From contig JAHIVR010000111.1 of the NCBI GenBank assembly GCA_018816625.1, positions 1 to 10,428 on the forward strand: 10,428 bases of DNA, read 5' to 3'. The translations under genes and the position numbers were made by a program. Under the pieces are notes generated by a model that did not search any database, was not told the origin of the DNA, and saw only the letters and a program-made list of their open reading frames with translations. This DNA is from Nanobdellota archaeon (GTDB lineage Archaea > Nanobdellota > Nanobdellia > Pacearchaeales > GW2011-AR1). How positions within the stretch are numbered: position 1 is the stretch's first letter; the number at the start of each line of letters is the position of its first letter. This document shows, piece after piece, positions 1 through 6,452 of this stretch.

Positions 1-281
1 CCAAGTTCGTTTGTTGATTTTAATAGTCCTGAGTTTTGCATATAGATAATTGGTTTTTTCCCTCCAAGATACGCCCCGGCAGCTATTCCTATTGACTCTG
101 GTTCGTTTTGAGATTTAACGTGGATAAAATTCTTGTCTGTCTCTAAATTACTTATAAAGTGTTTTAAGACTCCACAAGGAATACCTGTAGAAAAATTAAA
201 ACCTTTTTTCTTTAATTGCTCGTGAAAATTATCTGCATCAGGGTTACTAGTGATTGTTAAATCATTAAATCTTTGGTCCAT
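1..281 (-). CDS. ThDP-dependent phosphonopyruvate/sulfopyruvate decarboxylase-like enzyme, N-terminal part (cut by window edge)
   Basis: The first 93 codons of a gene that runs off the left edge. The translation starts MDQRFNDLTI and has a short run around GIPCGVLKHF (residues 33-42), then EPESIGIAAGAYLGG (59-73) and KPIIYMQNSGL (75-85). This matches the N-terminal pyrimidine-binding domain of phosphonopyruvate decarboxylase and the sulfopyruvate decarboxylase alpha chain, where a conserved Glu followed by the AAG segment activates thiamine diphosphate and YMQNSGL is typical. Family members decarboxylate a 3-phosphono- or 3-sulfo-pyruvate to the aldehyde. Which substrate is used here cannot be told, and whether the ThDP-binding C-terminal half is fused or separate lies outside the window. 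The ATG (279-281) lies inside the end of the radical SAM gene, overlapping it by 17 bp, so the two are likely co-transcribed and perhaps translationally coupled. Confidence 0.8.
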   Translation of the reverse strand, partial: MDQRFNDLTITSNPDADNFHEQLKKKGFNFSTGIPCGVLKHFISNLETDKNFIHVKSQNEPESIGIAAGAYLGGKKPIIYMQNSGLLKSTNEL

Positions 282-1344
282 TTAATTTTTCTCCATTATA
301 TGTCTTTGACCATGGTGCCCTATAGTTCTCCCATATTCTTGGCCTCATTTTTGTTTTTGCAAATATCTTTTCTACTTTTCTTCTGGCCTTTAGATAATAT
401 TCAAAATCTTGTGCTCCTTTAGCTCTAAGTTCATCGTCTCCTTCTTTATAGTTCTGTAAAAGATTGATAACCGGATGTCTTGTAATTAATCCCATGTATT
501 TTGGAAATTCCTCTTTTATTGATTTAAGAGTGTCAAGTCCCAAGATATAAAGAAAAGATGTCTGAATTCCTTTCTTTTTGGCCATTCTTAAAACATCTCT
601 CCCTTTTTCAAGAGTTAATGATGATTTAACCGGTTTCATCATCTTTTCTCTTCTCTCAAAACACTCTACGGTTAGGTATAATGCAAAAGGGCCAATCTTA
701 GAGAGTTTATCTAAAGATTCTTCTGACCTTATTTGGGAACCGATATATACTATTTCTCCTTTAAAGCCGTATTCACTAAAAATCTTCCTTACCATAATTA
801 GGTGGTTTAGAGTTGTTTCTTCATCTTTAAAACATCCTGTGACAATCCCCACATTCTTCATATTAGAAAGATCTTTTAGGTTGCCTTCTTTCTTTATCTC
901 CCCTATTTTTCTTCTCATGTTCTCAGGATTAGTTAGGTCTTCTTCTGGGCTAACATCAAGGGTATACGTCCCACAGAATCTGCATCCCCTGCAATTTCCC
1001 CTACTATTTGAATTTAGGGTTAGGGCGTTTTTACCCATCCTAAAGTATGTAGAATCACAGGTGTCTTCCTGTAATTCCCCTGCCTTGCCTATTTCCTTCC
1101 CATAAAACTTTATAACTCCTTTTTCATAGGTAAATGGAGTGTTTTTTGTTAGAGACACGGCTAGAAAGTAAGTATCTTCGTCTCCCTCTGGTTTCATTGA
1201 GAATCTTACTCTTGTCACATTGGGATTTTTTACTTGTTTTGAATTTACCCCGTTAAGATTCAAGGCAATGAGAAGAATTTCAGAGTTAGATAGTTGATAC
1301 TTCTTAGAGAATACTGATATCTCTTCTTCTTGAATCAATACCAT
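265..1344 (-). CDS. Radical SAM protein with CX2CX2C cluster motif
   Basis: 359 aa. The cluster-binding motif is N-CRGCRFCG-T with Cys118, Cys121 and Cys124. The spacing is CX2CX2C instead of the usual radical SAM CX3CX2C. Further on come GIVTGCF (166-172), a strand-loop LYLTVECFERREKMMKP (222-238) and a helix-strand pair GRDVLRMAKKKGIQTSFLYILGLD (248-271, cited by position), which follow the order expected of a radical SAM partial TIM barrel. About 100 residues precede the cluster, an unusually long N-terminal extension, and there is no C-terminal Cys-rich SPASM-like domain. The reaction is not recognisable. It sits second in a minus-strand operon: 17 bp after a small hypothetical gene and overlapping a ThDP decarboxylase-like gene by 17 bp, so a joint metabolic role is likely (inference). 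The start ATG (1342-1344) has no Shine-Dalgarno sequence. Confidence 0.85.
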   Translation of the reverse strand: MVLIQEEEISVFSKKYQLSNSEILLIALNLNGVNSKQVKNPNVTRVRFSMKPEGDEDTYFLAVSLTKNTPFTYEKGVIKFYGKEIGKAGELQEDTCDSTYFRMGKNALTLNSNSRGNCRGCRFCGTYTLDVSPEEDLTNPENMRRKIGEIKKEGNLKDLSNMKNVGIVTGCFKDEETTLNHLIMVRKIFSEYGFKGEIVYIGSQIRSEESLDKLSKIGPFALYLTVECFERREKMMKPVKSSLTLEKGRDVLRMAKKKGIQTSFLYILGLDTLKSIKEEFPKYMGLITRHPVINLLQNYKEGDDELRAKGAQDFEYYLKARRKVEKIFAKTKMRPRIWENYRAPWSKTYNGEKLNGPKI

Positions 1345-1361
1345 CTTAGAATTTAAGGATT

Positions 1362-1712
1362 TTATGGGTTTTTAAGTGTTTTGGAAAGATTGTTCTTAAT
1401 ATCTTTTGATTGGTTTTCTAATCCTTTCAAAATTTCCTTAAATTCTTTTTCAATATAATCTACATTTTCTGTTAAATAAAGATTTCTCAAACCGATTGCA
1501 CCGATTATTATCGCTTTTTTAATAAAATCTTCTCTGTTTTCTTCTTTTATATCTTTGATGATTTTATAAGTATTCAAATCCTCTACTGAAAGATTATTGA
1601 TTATTATAGAATCGTCTAATAATTCTACTTTTTCTTTCTTTTCTATAAATTTCTTTTCCAATTGAAGATTTAAAAATTTATCTATCTTAAAGTGCCTTCT
1701 TCTAAAAGCCAC
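1362..1712 (-). CDS. Small hypothetical protein, helical, GTG start
   Basis: 116 aa, Lys/Glu/Ile-rich and largely helical by appearance. The N-terminus is strongly basic (AFRRRHFK). A more hydrophobic stretch, KKAIIIGAIGLRNLYL (residues 65-80), is followed by a charged, probably coiled C-terminal helix (EKEFKEILKGLENQSKDI). I do not recognise a named family. The layout resembles the N-terminal segment of some archaeal proteins that go on into a further domain, so it could be a truncated relative, but no broken remainder is visible downstream. The start is GTG (1710-1712); a TATA-like CTTAAATAA lies about 30 bp upstream, which supports this start and a near-leaderless mRNA. It is the first gene of the operon with the radical SAM and decarboxylase-like genes. 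Confidence 0.7.
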   Translation of the reverse strand: MAFRRRHFKIDKFLNLQLEKKFIEKKEKVELLDDSIIINNLSVEDLNTYKIIKDIKEENREDFIKKAIIIGAIGLRNLYLTENVDYIEKEFKEILKGLENQSKDIKNNLSKTLKNP

Positions 1713-1737
1713 TTAGAGTTAACAATACATGTGGACT

Positions 1738-1746
1738 TTATTTAAG
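1738..1746 (-). promoter_or_regulatory. TATA box for the radical SAM operon
   Basis: Reads CTTAAATAA on the minus strand, centred about 30 bp before the GTG at 1712. It is the only good TATA element in front of the three co-directional genes that end at the left edge, and it lies in the 44-bp gap after the nucleotidyltransferase stop codon. Confidence 0.5.
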
Positions 1747-1756
1747 AGTTTGACCT

Positions 1757-3244
1757 CTAAACCCTTCTTCCAACCAAAAAATCATTTTGGTGGGTTATTC
1801 CTCTGTGTTTTAGTTCTCTTCTTCTGTGTTCGTGACCCTCTTCATTTTCCTTCATTATTCTAACTGGTACGGAATCTCCTACAACAAGAGGCTCTCTCCC
1901 GGCAAAGACGTAAACAAGGTTGTTCCCATAATGGGCCGTAAAAATCTTTCTTGATTTTGCGCTTTCGATGGTTAGAATTTGTTCATTGAGTTCTCTTGCA
2001 ATTTCTGGAGCGTGCATTCTCCTAGCCAATTCAACGCTTACCTTGTTAGTCTTCAAAAAAGACTCTTGAATATATTCTGCATCGGCTTTAAACTCTGGAA
2101 TTTCATAGTCAAAATCATCTCTTAAGATTTCTAGAAGTTCTCCTTTTGTCCTTATCTCTGATTCTGTTTGTTGCAATAATCCATGAAGTGAAAACCGGTT
2201 TAGTTTCATAAAATATTCGAACAATCCCGGTTTATCAAAAAGTATTTCTGGTTCTCTAAATGCAAGATTCATTGAAGAAACTAATTTGGCAGAACCAAAT
2301 CCTGCATGATACATCTCTTTTTGAAGACAATACCTTGGAGTATCTACGGGAAAATCAAAATGGCCCTTCAATGCCTTTGAGTGTTCCATAAATATGGAAT
2401 TACTTACATTGATATGCAAAAATCTATCCAATACGCTCTCTGGTACAAAAATAAACCCTACTTCTTTTCCTTCTTCATTAAAACCTAAATCTTTTATCTT
2501 ATCATAAAAATCATCTGGGAGACTTTGAACAACACCTATGTTATCATAATCGTTACCCTCTCCTCTTGCGCTTGAACCATAGAGTAAAATTCTCTTTAGA
2601 TTTCCTCCAAGAATTTCCTCTAGTCTTTTGGGGTATGATAGGTTGTGTGCACTCTGACCAATAGGTACTGTTTGTGTCCAGTCTTGTGGAACCTCCTTTA
2701 ACAAACGTGTTGCATTCCTTTTAACTGCAAAAAGGGTATCGATAATAGTTTGTTTATCTACCTCTTTATCATCCAGATGATCAGCACTTAGTGTTAAATC
2801 TGGCCGGTGAAGAATTGTAGCTGCCGAATTTAAATTAAATACCTTGCTTCTGGCCATGTGTCGGTTTGCAAATCCGAACATAACCGATTTGTCTGTAGTA
2901 CAATACAAATGACATAATTTGCTAAAACCAAATCCACTTAGAGTTGATTCCCTATAAGGGAGATGTGTTCCGTTGTACTTATTTGAGGCAAAAACAACAG
3001 AAGGGGCAAAGTCTCCAAAAAGACCCATTCTCGTTGCCGTTCCAACGTGCGCTGGAGTGTAAACATAGAGCCTTGAATCTTTGTCTGTTTGTGGAAGCCC
3101 AGCATAGAAATCTCTAAATTCTTTTCCCACTCTTACCGGATCGAAATCATCTATAATTATTACTCTTGAAGCCAGTCCTGGTTCTACAGAGGTATCTAAA
3201 ACACCCGGTTGCATGGTTTCTCCTTCAACATTTTCTTGTATCAT
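1757..3244 (-). CDS. Large nucleotidyltransferase-domain protein with unrecognised flanking domains
   Basis: 495 aa. The recognisable core is at residues 217-240: KRILLYGSSARGEGNDYDN. It has the G-S-x-A-R-G turn (Gly223-Ser224) and the metal-binding pair Asp232/Asp234 of the DNA polymerase beta-type nucleotidyltransferase fold. The gap between the turn and the first Asp is shorter than in typical MNT/KNTase members. Residues 28-180 form an upstream domain I cannot name, with a DDFDP motif (32-36) and a region rich in Gly, Phe, His and Cys at 70-130. Residues 300-420 look helical, and 430-495 end in basic residues. Transfer of a nucleotide to a protein, RNA or small molecule is the general role of the fold; the target is unknown. 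The gene has its own TATA box, so it is not simply a tail of the upstream Mini-A gene. Met11 is an alternative start, but promoter spacing favours Met1. Confidence 0.75.
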   Translation of the reverse strand: MIQENVEGETMQPGVLDTSVEPGLASRVIIIDDFDPVRVGKEFRDFYAGLPQTDKDSRLYVYTPAHVGTATRMGLFGDFAPSVVFASNKYNGTHLPYRESTLSGFGFSKLCHLYCTTDKSVMFGFANRHMARSKVFNLNSAATILHRPDLTLSADHLDDKEVDKQTIIDTLFAVKRNATRLLKEVPQDWTQTVPIGQSAHNLSYPKRLEEILGGNLKRILLYGSSARGEGNDYDNIGVVQSLPDDFYDKIKDLGFNEEGKEVGFIFVPESVLDRFLHINVSNSIFMEHSKALKGHFDFPVDTPRYCLQKEMYHAGFGSAKLVSSMNLAFREPEILFDKPGLFEYFMKLNRFSLHGLLQQTESEIRTKGELLEILRDDFDYEIPEFKADAEYIQESFLKTNKVSVELARRMHAPEIARELNEQILTIESAKSRKIFTAHYGNNLVYVFAGREPLVVGDSVPVRIMKENEEGHEHRRRELKHRGITHQNDFLVGRRV

Positions 3245-3267
3245 TTTTAATAAGAAAGTCTAAAACA

Positions 3268-3279
3268 GTATATAAATAG
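3268..3279 (-). promoter_or_regulatory. TATA box for the nucleotidyltransferase gene
   Basis: Reads CTATTTATATAC on the minus strand, centred 30 bp before the ATG at 3244, in the 41-bp gap after the Mini-A-like gene. The spacing implies a leader of only a few bases and supports the first ATG over the one ten codons later. Confidence 0.65.
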
Positions 3280-3285
3280 GGGTTT

Positions 3286-4137
3286 TTAACGCTTTCTCAA
3301 CTTGAGTATATCTCTTCTCTCTTGTACCTTAACTGCTTCATACTTTTCTAAATCTAAATATTCTAGTATGCTCTCCTCAATTAGTTCTTGTAAGAATTCT
3401 GGTCTAAGAGCGTCTACTTCCCAGCTTGTATTCCCAAAGAGTTCGATATATCCTCTAGCTCTTGGGTCTGTTATTTTAGTGGGGTTTGGGGGAGGGGCGT
3501 GCTCTCTTATTTGATCCATAGTTAACCCTATTCTAGTAAACTCAAAATCTACCCCAAACTCTTTTAATCTTTCTTGTATATCCCTATCCATATCTAATCC
3601 TGAAGGATCGTGATCTCCTAAATAAAGAAGCAATTTACTTTTATCTTCTTGTCCTAAAAATCTTGTTGCAGAATCATACATTGCGCTTGCGCTTGAATAA
3701 CCTCTATTAATACATAAAGGAACCTGGTATGTTGTTGTGATTGGGGATATAACAGAACTAATTGCGTCTTTTTCTGTCCATAATTCAATATAATGTTCTT
3801 GTTTTTTCCATCTGTCTAATTGATAAGCTTCTTCTGCAACCTCCAATAAATGAGGCATATCTCTAAAAGTTTGAGGAATTATAGGAATCCTGACCCTATC
3901 TTCTATTGCATCCCAATCTATAATCCCGGCATATCTTGCTTTTGTTAGAAGGATTGATAATTTACTATACTCTCTTGTTTGGTTTGGAATTATGTCTCTT
4001 GCCACCAATTGATAGTAAAGTTGTCTTAAAGTTACTCTAATCCCTCTTCCAGAATATTCATCCAAAATACTATTTATCCCCCCCAATAAATCTCTACTAT
4101 TTGCACTAAAACCTACTTTTCTAAATTGTTCTTTCAT
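3286..4137 (-). CDS. Mini-A-like protein: Spo11/Topo VI subunit A relative with TOPRIM domain
   Basis: 283 aa, shorter than the usual Topo VI A subunit (about 360 aa). A winged-helix segment carries VTLRQLYYQLVARD (residues 35-48); its tandem Tyr41/Tyr42 sits where Spo11/Topo VI A has the DNA-cleaving tyrosine. It is followed by GIIDWDAIEDRVR (71-83), typical of this family. The TOPRIM domain shows the acidic residue in IELWTEKD (117-124) and the DxD pair in LGDHDPSGLDM (173-183; Asp175, Asp177). I recall such stand-alone A-like proteins, called Mini-A, from plasmids, viruses and integrated elements. They lack a GHKL ATPase partner, and none is seen here, so DNA breakage or nicking is plausible but ATP-driven strand passage is not shown. 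The start overlaps the stop of a 46-aa membrane protein gene (ATGA), indicating translational coupling. Confidence 0.85.
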   Translation of the reverse strand: MKEQFRKVGFSANSRDLLGGINSILDEYSGRGIRVTLRQLYYQLVARDIIPNQTREYSKLSILLTKARYAGIIDWDAIEDRVRIPIIPQTFRDMPHLLEVAEEAYQLDRWKKQEHYIELWTEKDAISSVISPITTTYQVPLCINRGYSSASAMYDSATRFLGQEDKSKLLLYLGDHDPSGLDMDRDIQERLKEFGVDFEFTRIGLTMDQIREHAPPPNPTKITDPRARGYIELFGNTSWEVDALRPEFLQELIEESILEYLDLEKYEAVKVQERRDILKLRKR

Positions 4138-4274
4138 CTCTTTCTTCCAAGCTCTTTTTGGTTGTAAAACCAGATTAATACAGCACCAAGAATAAATAGC
4201 CAGTCAACTAAGAAGGTTAGTGCTATAAAACCTAGTGCAACAAGAGACAACAAAACCACTTTTATGTTTACCAT
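4134..4274 (-). CDS. 46-aa membrane protein, translationally coupled to the Mini-A-like gene
   Basis: A short gene that simple length cut-offs would miss. It translates to 46 residues starting MVNIKVVLLSLVALGF. A hydrophobic stretch runs over residues 5-37, broken by Asp24, so it forms one long helix or a tight two-helix hairpin. The tail, NQKELGRKR, is basic and should lie in the cytoplasm. Evidence that it is real: the stop codon TGA overlaps the ATG of the Mini-A-like gene by 4 bp (ATGA), the composition is clearly membrane-like, and a TATA-like GTTAAAAA is centred about 26 bp before its ATG. No family is recognised. Its coupling to a DNA-cleaving-enzyme relative suggests they act together or are at least co-expressed (inference). 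Confidence 0.7.
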   Translation of the reverse strand: MVNIKVVLLSLVALGFIALTFLVDWLFILGAVLIWFYNQKELGRKR

Positions 4275-4295
4275 AGTAGTATCTTAAAACGCTTC

Positions 4296-4303
4296 TTTTT
4301 AAC
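4296..4303 (-). promoter_or_regulatory. TATA-like box for the 46-aa gene / Mini-A operon
   Basis: Reads GTTAAAAA on the minus strand, about 26 bp upstream of the ATG at 4274. It is weaker than the other boxes. It shares a 76-bp divergent intergenic region with the plus-strand promoter at 4321, so the two transcription units may be regulated together. Confidence 0.4.
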
Positions 4304-4320
4304 ACTTTTCCTACAACAAT

Positions 4321-4329
4321 ATTTAAATA
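4321..4329 (+). promoter_or_regulatory. TATA box for the 73-aa gene
   Basis: ATTTAAATA centred 26 bp before the ATG at 4351, exactly the spacing of a leaderless archaeal transcript. Confidence 0.7.
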
Positions 4330-4350
4330 AATACTCAACATAGTAAAAAA

Positions 4351-4572
4351 ATGGCAATAAAATTAGAAAAGATTAATTTGAACAAAGTAGAAAATTGTAA
4401 TCATCCAGAAATTAACACGCGTTGTAGTTATCTTGCTAGAATAAATGGGGGGTGGTATGCCGGAAAGTTCAGTAGGCAATGGTATGGATTAAATTTTGAC
4501 AATTGGGGATGTTCTGGAATACAGCTTGATTCAGATAGATTGCAAGAATTATATAGAATAAGAGGAAAATGA
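4351..4572 (+). CDS. Hypothetical 73-aa protein
   Basis: 73 aa, no recognised family. It has a compact, aromatic middle section (GGWYAGKFSRQWYGLNFDNW, residues 33-52) that looks like a small beta-sheet, three cysteines (Cys16, Cys25, Cys54) and a charged C-terminal helix (DSDRLQELYRIRGK). There is no signal peptide or membrane segment, so it is probably cytoplasmic. A strong TATA box at leaderless distance supports transcription and the chosen ATG. It precedes the kinase/dCMP deaminase fusion by 39 bp but the latter has its own TATA-like element. Confidence 0.6.
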   Translation: MAIKLEKINLNKVENCNHPEINTRCSYLARINGGWYAGKFSRQWYGLNFDNWGCSGIQLDSDRLQELYRIRGK

Positions 4573-4596
4573 TTACATATACTCTTCCTCAACAAT

Positions 4597-4606
4597 AATT
4601 TTAAAT
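4597..4606 (+). promoter_or_regulatory. TATA box for the kinase/dCMP deaminase gene; points to the second ATG as start
   Basis: AATTTTAAAT is centred at about 4601. That is only 10 bp before the ATG at 4612 but 25-26 bp before the in-frame ATG at 4627. Since other TATA boxes in this window are 25-30 bp from their start codon, transcription would begin at or near 4627. Confidence 0.5.
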
Positions 4607-4611
4607 GGGAA

Positions 4612-5628
4612 ATGGCTCTAAAAGATATGATAATAGGGCTTACAGGTAGTCTTGCTGCGGGAAAAGGAACGGTCGCGGATTTCTTAATTCAAAGAGGTTT
4701 CCAAGATTATTCTATAGAGTATTTTTTAATTCAGGTTTTAAAGGATAAAGAATTACTTGTAACAAAAGATAATCTTAAACAAATATATAGGGAATTAAAA
4801 GAAGAACACGGAAATAATTACGTTATAGAAACCCTTTATGAAAGAGCGAAGAAATCTGGGGGGAACTGTGTTATAGAGAGTTTAAGCACTCCTGAAGAAG
4901 TTGACTTTGCTCAGAAAAAAGAAGATTTTTATTTAATTGCTATTGATGCAGACCCACAAATAAGATATGAAAGGGCAATGAATAAAGAGAGTGAAAGAGA
5001 AAGAATGAGTTTAGATGAATTTTTAGAGAGTGAGGAAACAGAGGTCCTTGATGAGTGTATTGCAAAGGCAAACCACGTTATAATAAATGAAGGAACACTA
5101 GATGAATTAAAAAATAAACTGGCAGATGTTCTTAGTAGATTAAACGGAAAAGAAAAAAGGCCATCATGGGATGAATACTTTATGGGCATATGTGATGCTG
5201 TTGCTAAAAGAGCCACCTGTGATAGAGGTAGGAGTGGTTGTGTTATTGCAAAAGACAAAAGATTACTGGTTACTGGTTACGTCGGAAGCCCGATTGGAAT
5301 TCCTCATTGCGATGAAATCGGACACCAGATGAAGACAGTTGTTCATGAAGACGGAACCAGAACACAACACTGTGTGAGAACAGCTCATGCAGAACAGAAT
5401 GCAATATGTCAGGCTGCAAGAGCCGGAGTTTCAATAGAGGGAGCAACTCTTTATTGTAGAATGACTCCTTGTGCGGTTTGTGCAAAAATGATAATTAACT
5501 CTGGAATAAAAAAAGTTGTAAGCCAAAAGAGATATCATGCTGGAGCGGAATCTGAGACTCTTTTCAAGGAGGCCGGAATTGACTACGGGGTTTTGGAAGA
5601 TAGTATAGAGAAATATAGTAATCAGTAA
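4612..5628 (+). CDS. P-loop kinase domain fused to deoxycytidylate (dCMP) deaminase
   Basis: 338 aa in two parts. Residues 6-175 form a nucleoside/CoA-type kinase fold starting with Walker A GLTGSLAAGKGT (9-20; Lys18), like dephospho-CoA kinase or adenylate-kinase-type proteins. Residues 183-335 form a zinc deaminase: GYVGSPIGIPHCDEIGH (222-238) as in dCMP deaminases, catalytic HAE (His259, Glu261) and the zinc-binding PCAVC (Cys287, Cys290). The expected reaction is dCMP to dUMP plus ammonia in the cytoplasm, feeding the ThyX-like enzyme nearby. Fungal Dcd1-type dCMP deaminases also carry an N-terminal P-loop-like region, as I recall; the role of the kinase part is open. The given start is the longest; promoter spacing and the natural start MIIGLTG of P-loop kinases favour the ATG at 4627, giving 333 aa. 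Confidence 0.9.
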   Translation: MALKDMIIGLTGSLAAGKGTVADFLIQRGFQDYSIEYFLIQVLKDKELLVTKDNLKQIYRELKEEHGNNYVIETLYERAKKSGGNCVIESLSTPEEVDFAQKKEDFYLIAIDADPQIRYERAMNKESERERMSLDEFLESEETEVLDECIAKANHVIINEGTLDELKNKLADVLSRLNGKEKRPSWDEYFMGICDAVAKRATCDRGRSGCVIAKDKRLLVTGYVGSPIGIPHCDEIGHQMKTVVHEDGTRTQHCVRTAHAEQNAICQAARAGVSIEGATLYCRMTPCAVCAKMIINSGIKKVVSQKRYHAGAESETLFKEAGIDYGVLEDSIEKYSNQ

Positions 5629-5638
5629 ATTTAAATAG
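5627..5638 (+). promoter_or_regulatory. TATA box for the Cys-rich membrane protein gene
   Basis: AAATTTAAATAG centred 26 bp before the ATG at 5659. It overlaps the last bases of the deaminase stop codon, showing how compact the region is. Confidence 0.7.
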
Positions 5639-5658
5639 TCTCTATTCCTTTTTCGTGA

Positions 5659-6399
5659 ATGAAGGGGTTGTGGATAATTGTAGTAATAATAGCTTTCCTA
5701 ATTGCTGGCGTAGCAGTAATTGTATATAATTCTCAAATTACTTGTGAAAATGATGCTGATTGTTTAGAAAAGCACTTCCAGAAATGTAAGCAGTATGGAA
5801 TTAATGATTTAAGAACTAGTGAGATGGTAGTGGATTTTGAGGGGGCAGTGATTATCAATTTTCAAATACTTGGGGAGAAGGATGGAGATAGATGCAAGAC
5901 ATATTTTGGTGTAAGGAGTGTGGAAGATTCTGAAGACTTGTGGGCAGAAGGAAAAAATATGACATGTACCTCTACAGAAGAAGAGATAAATTACAAGAAC
6001 GCCTTAGATTTCTTAGAAGATAATTGTGAGGGAGAATTTGCTACACTTGCTTTAGAGCGGTGTTATGTTTCTGGGTCTAGTACTTCTGCTGGCAGAACAA
6101 GAGAAAATGCAAGATGTAAAATTGCCCCTATTGAACCAGATATAATAGTTAACACCACAATAGATAGTGCTGATGTATGTAGGAGGGGAAATAATGGAGA
6201 TGAAGATATTAGGTGGTGTTTGGACGCACTGGAAAAAATATATCTCGCGTTTGCTAATGACGACACCTCTTATTGTGCGGAGCTAACCAGATACGAGTCA
6301 GATAAGACAATGTGTGAAGAGGCTCTTGACAATTATGCCACTTACGTAGGATATTATGGTGCCCTTGTTGAGGGATATGAGGAAGCTGGAATAATCTAA
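5659..6399 (+). CDS. Cysteine-rich protein with N-terminal membrane anchor
   Basis: 246 aa. Residues 4-23 form one hydrophobic helix (LWIIVVIIAFLIAGVAVIVY) without a clear cleavage site, so the protein is probably anchored with the rest outside. The acidic remainder holds twelve cysteines at 29, 35, 43, 79, 103, 123, 135, 153, 174, 187, 206 and 219, an even number consistent with disulfides. The spacing is not a recognised repeat, but C-x5-C-x7-C at the start and C-x12-C pairs near the end are notable. N-glycosylation-type sequons are visible (N100-M-T; N165-T-T). No named family is recognised. A TATA box at leaderless distance supports the start. The neighbouring thioredoxin is 3.5 kb away and has no shown link. 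Confidence 0.7.
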   Translation: MKGLWIIVVIIAFLIAGVAVIVYNSQITCENDADCLEKHFQKCKQYGINDLRTSEMVVDFEGAVIINFQILGEKDGDRCKTYFGVRSVEDSEDLWAEGKNMTCTSTEEEINYKNALDFLEDNCEGEFATLALERCYVSGSSTSAGRTRENARCKIAPIEPDIIVNTTIDSADVCRRGNNGDEDIRWCLDALEKIYLAFANDDTSYCAELTRYESDKTMCEEALDNYATYVGYYGALVEGYEEAGII

Positions 6400-6423
6400 A
6401 AATTATCCTAAATAATTCTAAAC

Positions 6424-6431
6424 CTTTAAAA
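6424..6431 (+). promoter_or_regulatory. TATA box for the 82-aa gene
   Basis: CTTTAAAA centred 25-26 bp before the ATG at 6453, in a 53-bp gap. Confidence 0.6.
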
Positions 6432-6452
6432 CCCCGTAAAAAGTGTATTTAT

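Noticed and set aside
578..1105. Plus-strand open frame of 175 codons
   Set aside because: It lies wholly inside the radical SAM gene on the other strand, has Ser/Leu/Phe-rich antisense composition and no promoter or recognisable motif.
1362..1712. Antitoxin or DNA-binding function for the 116-aa protein because of its basic N-terminus
   Set aside because: No ribbon-helix-helix, HTH or toxin partner can be seen; the neighbour is a radical SAM enzyme.
4929..5485. Two minus-strand frames inside the kinase/deaminase gene
   Set aside because: They are antisense to a well-conserved enzyme with intact catalytic motifs; composition is that of a mirror frame.
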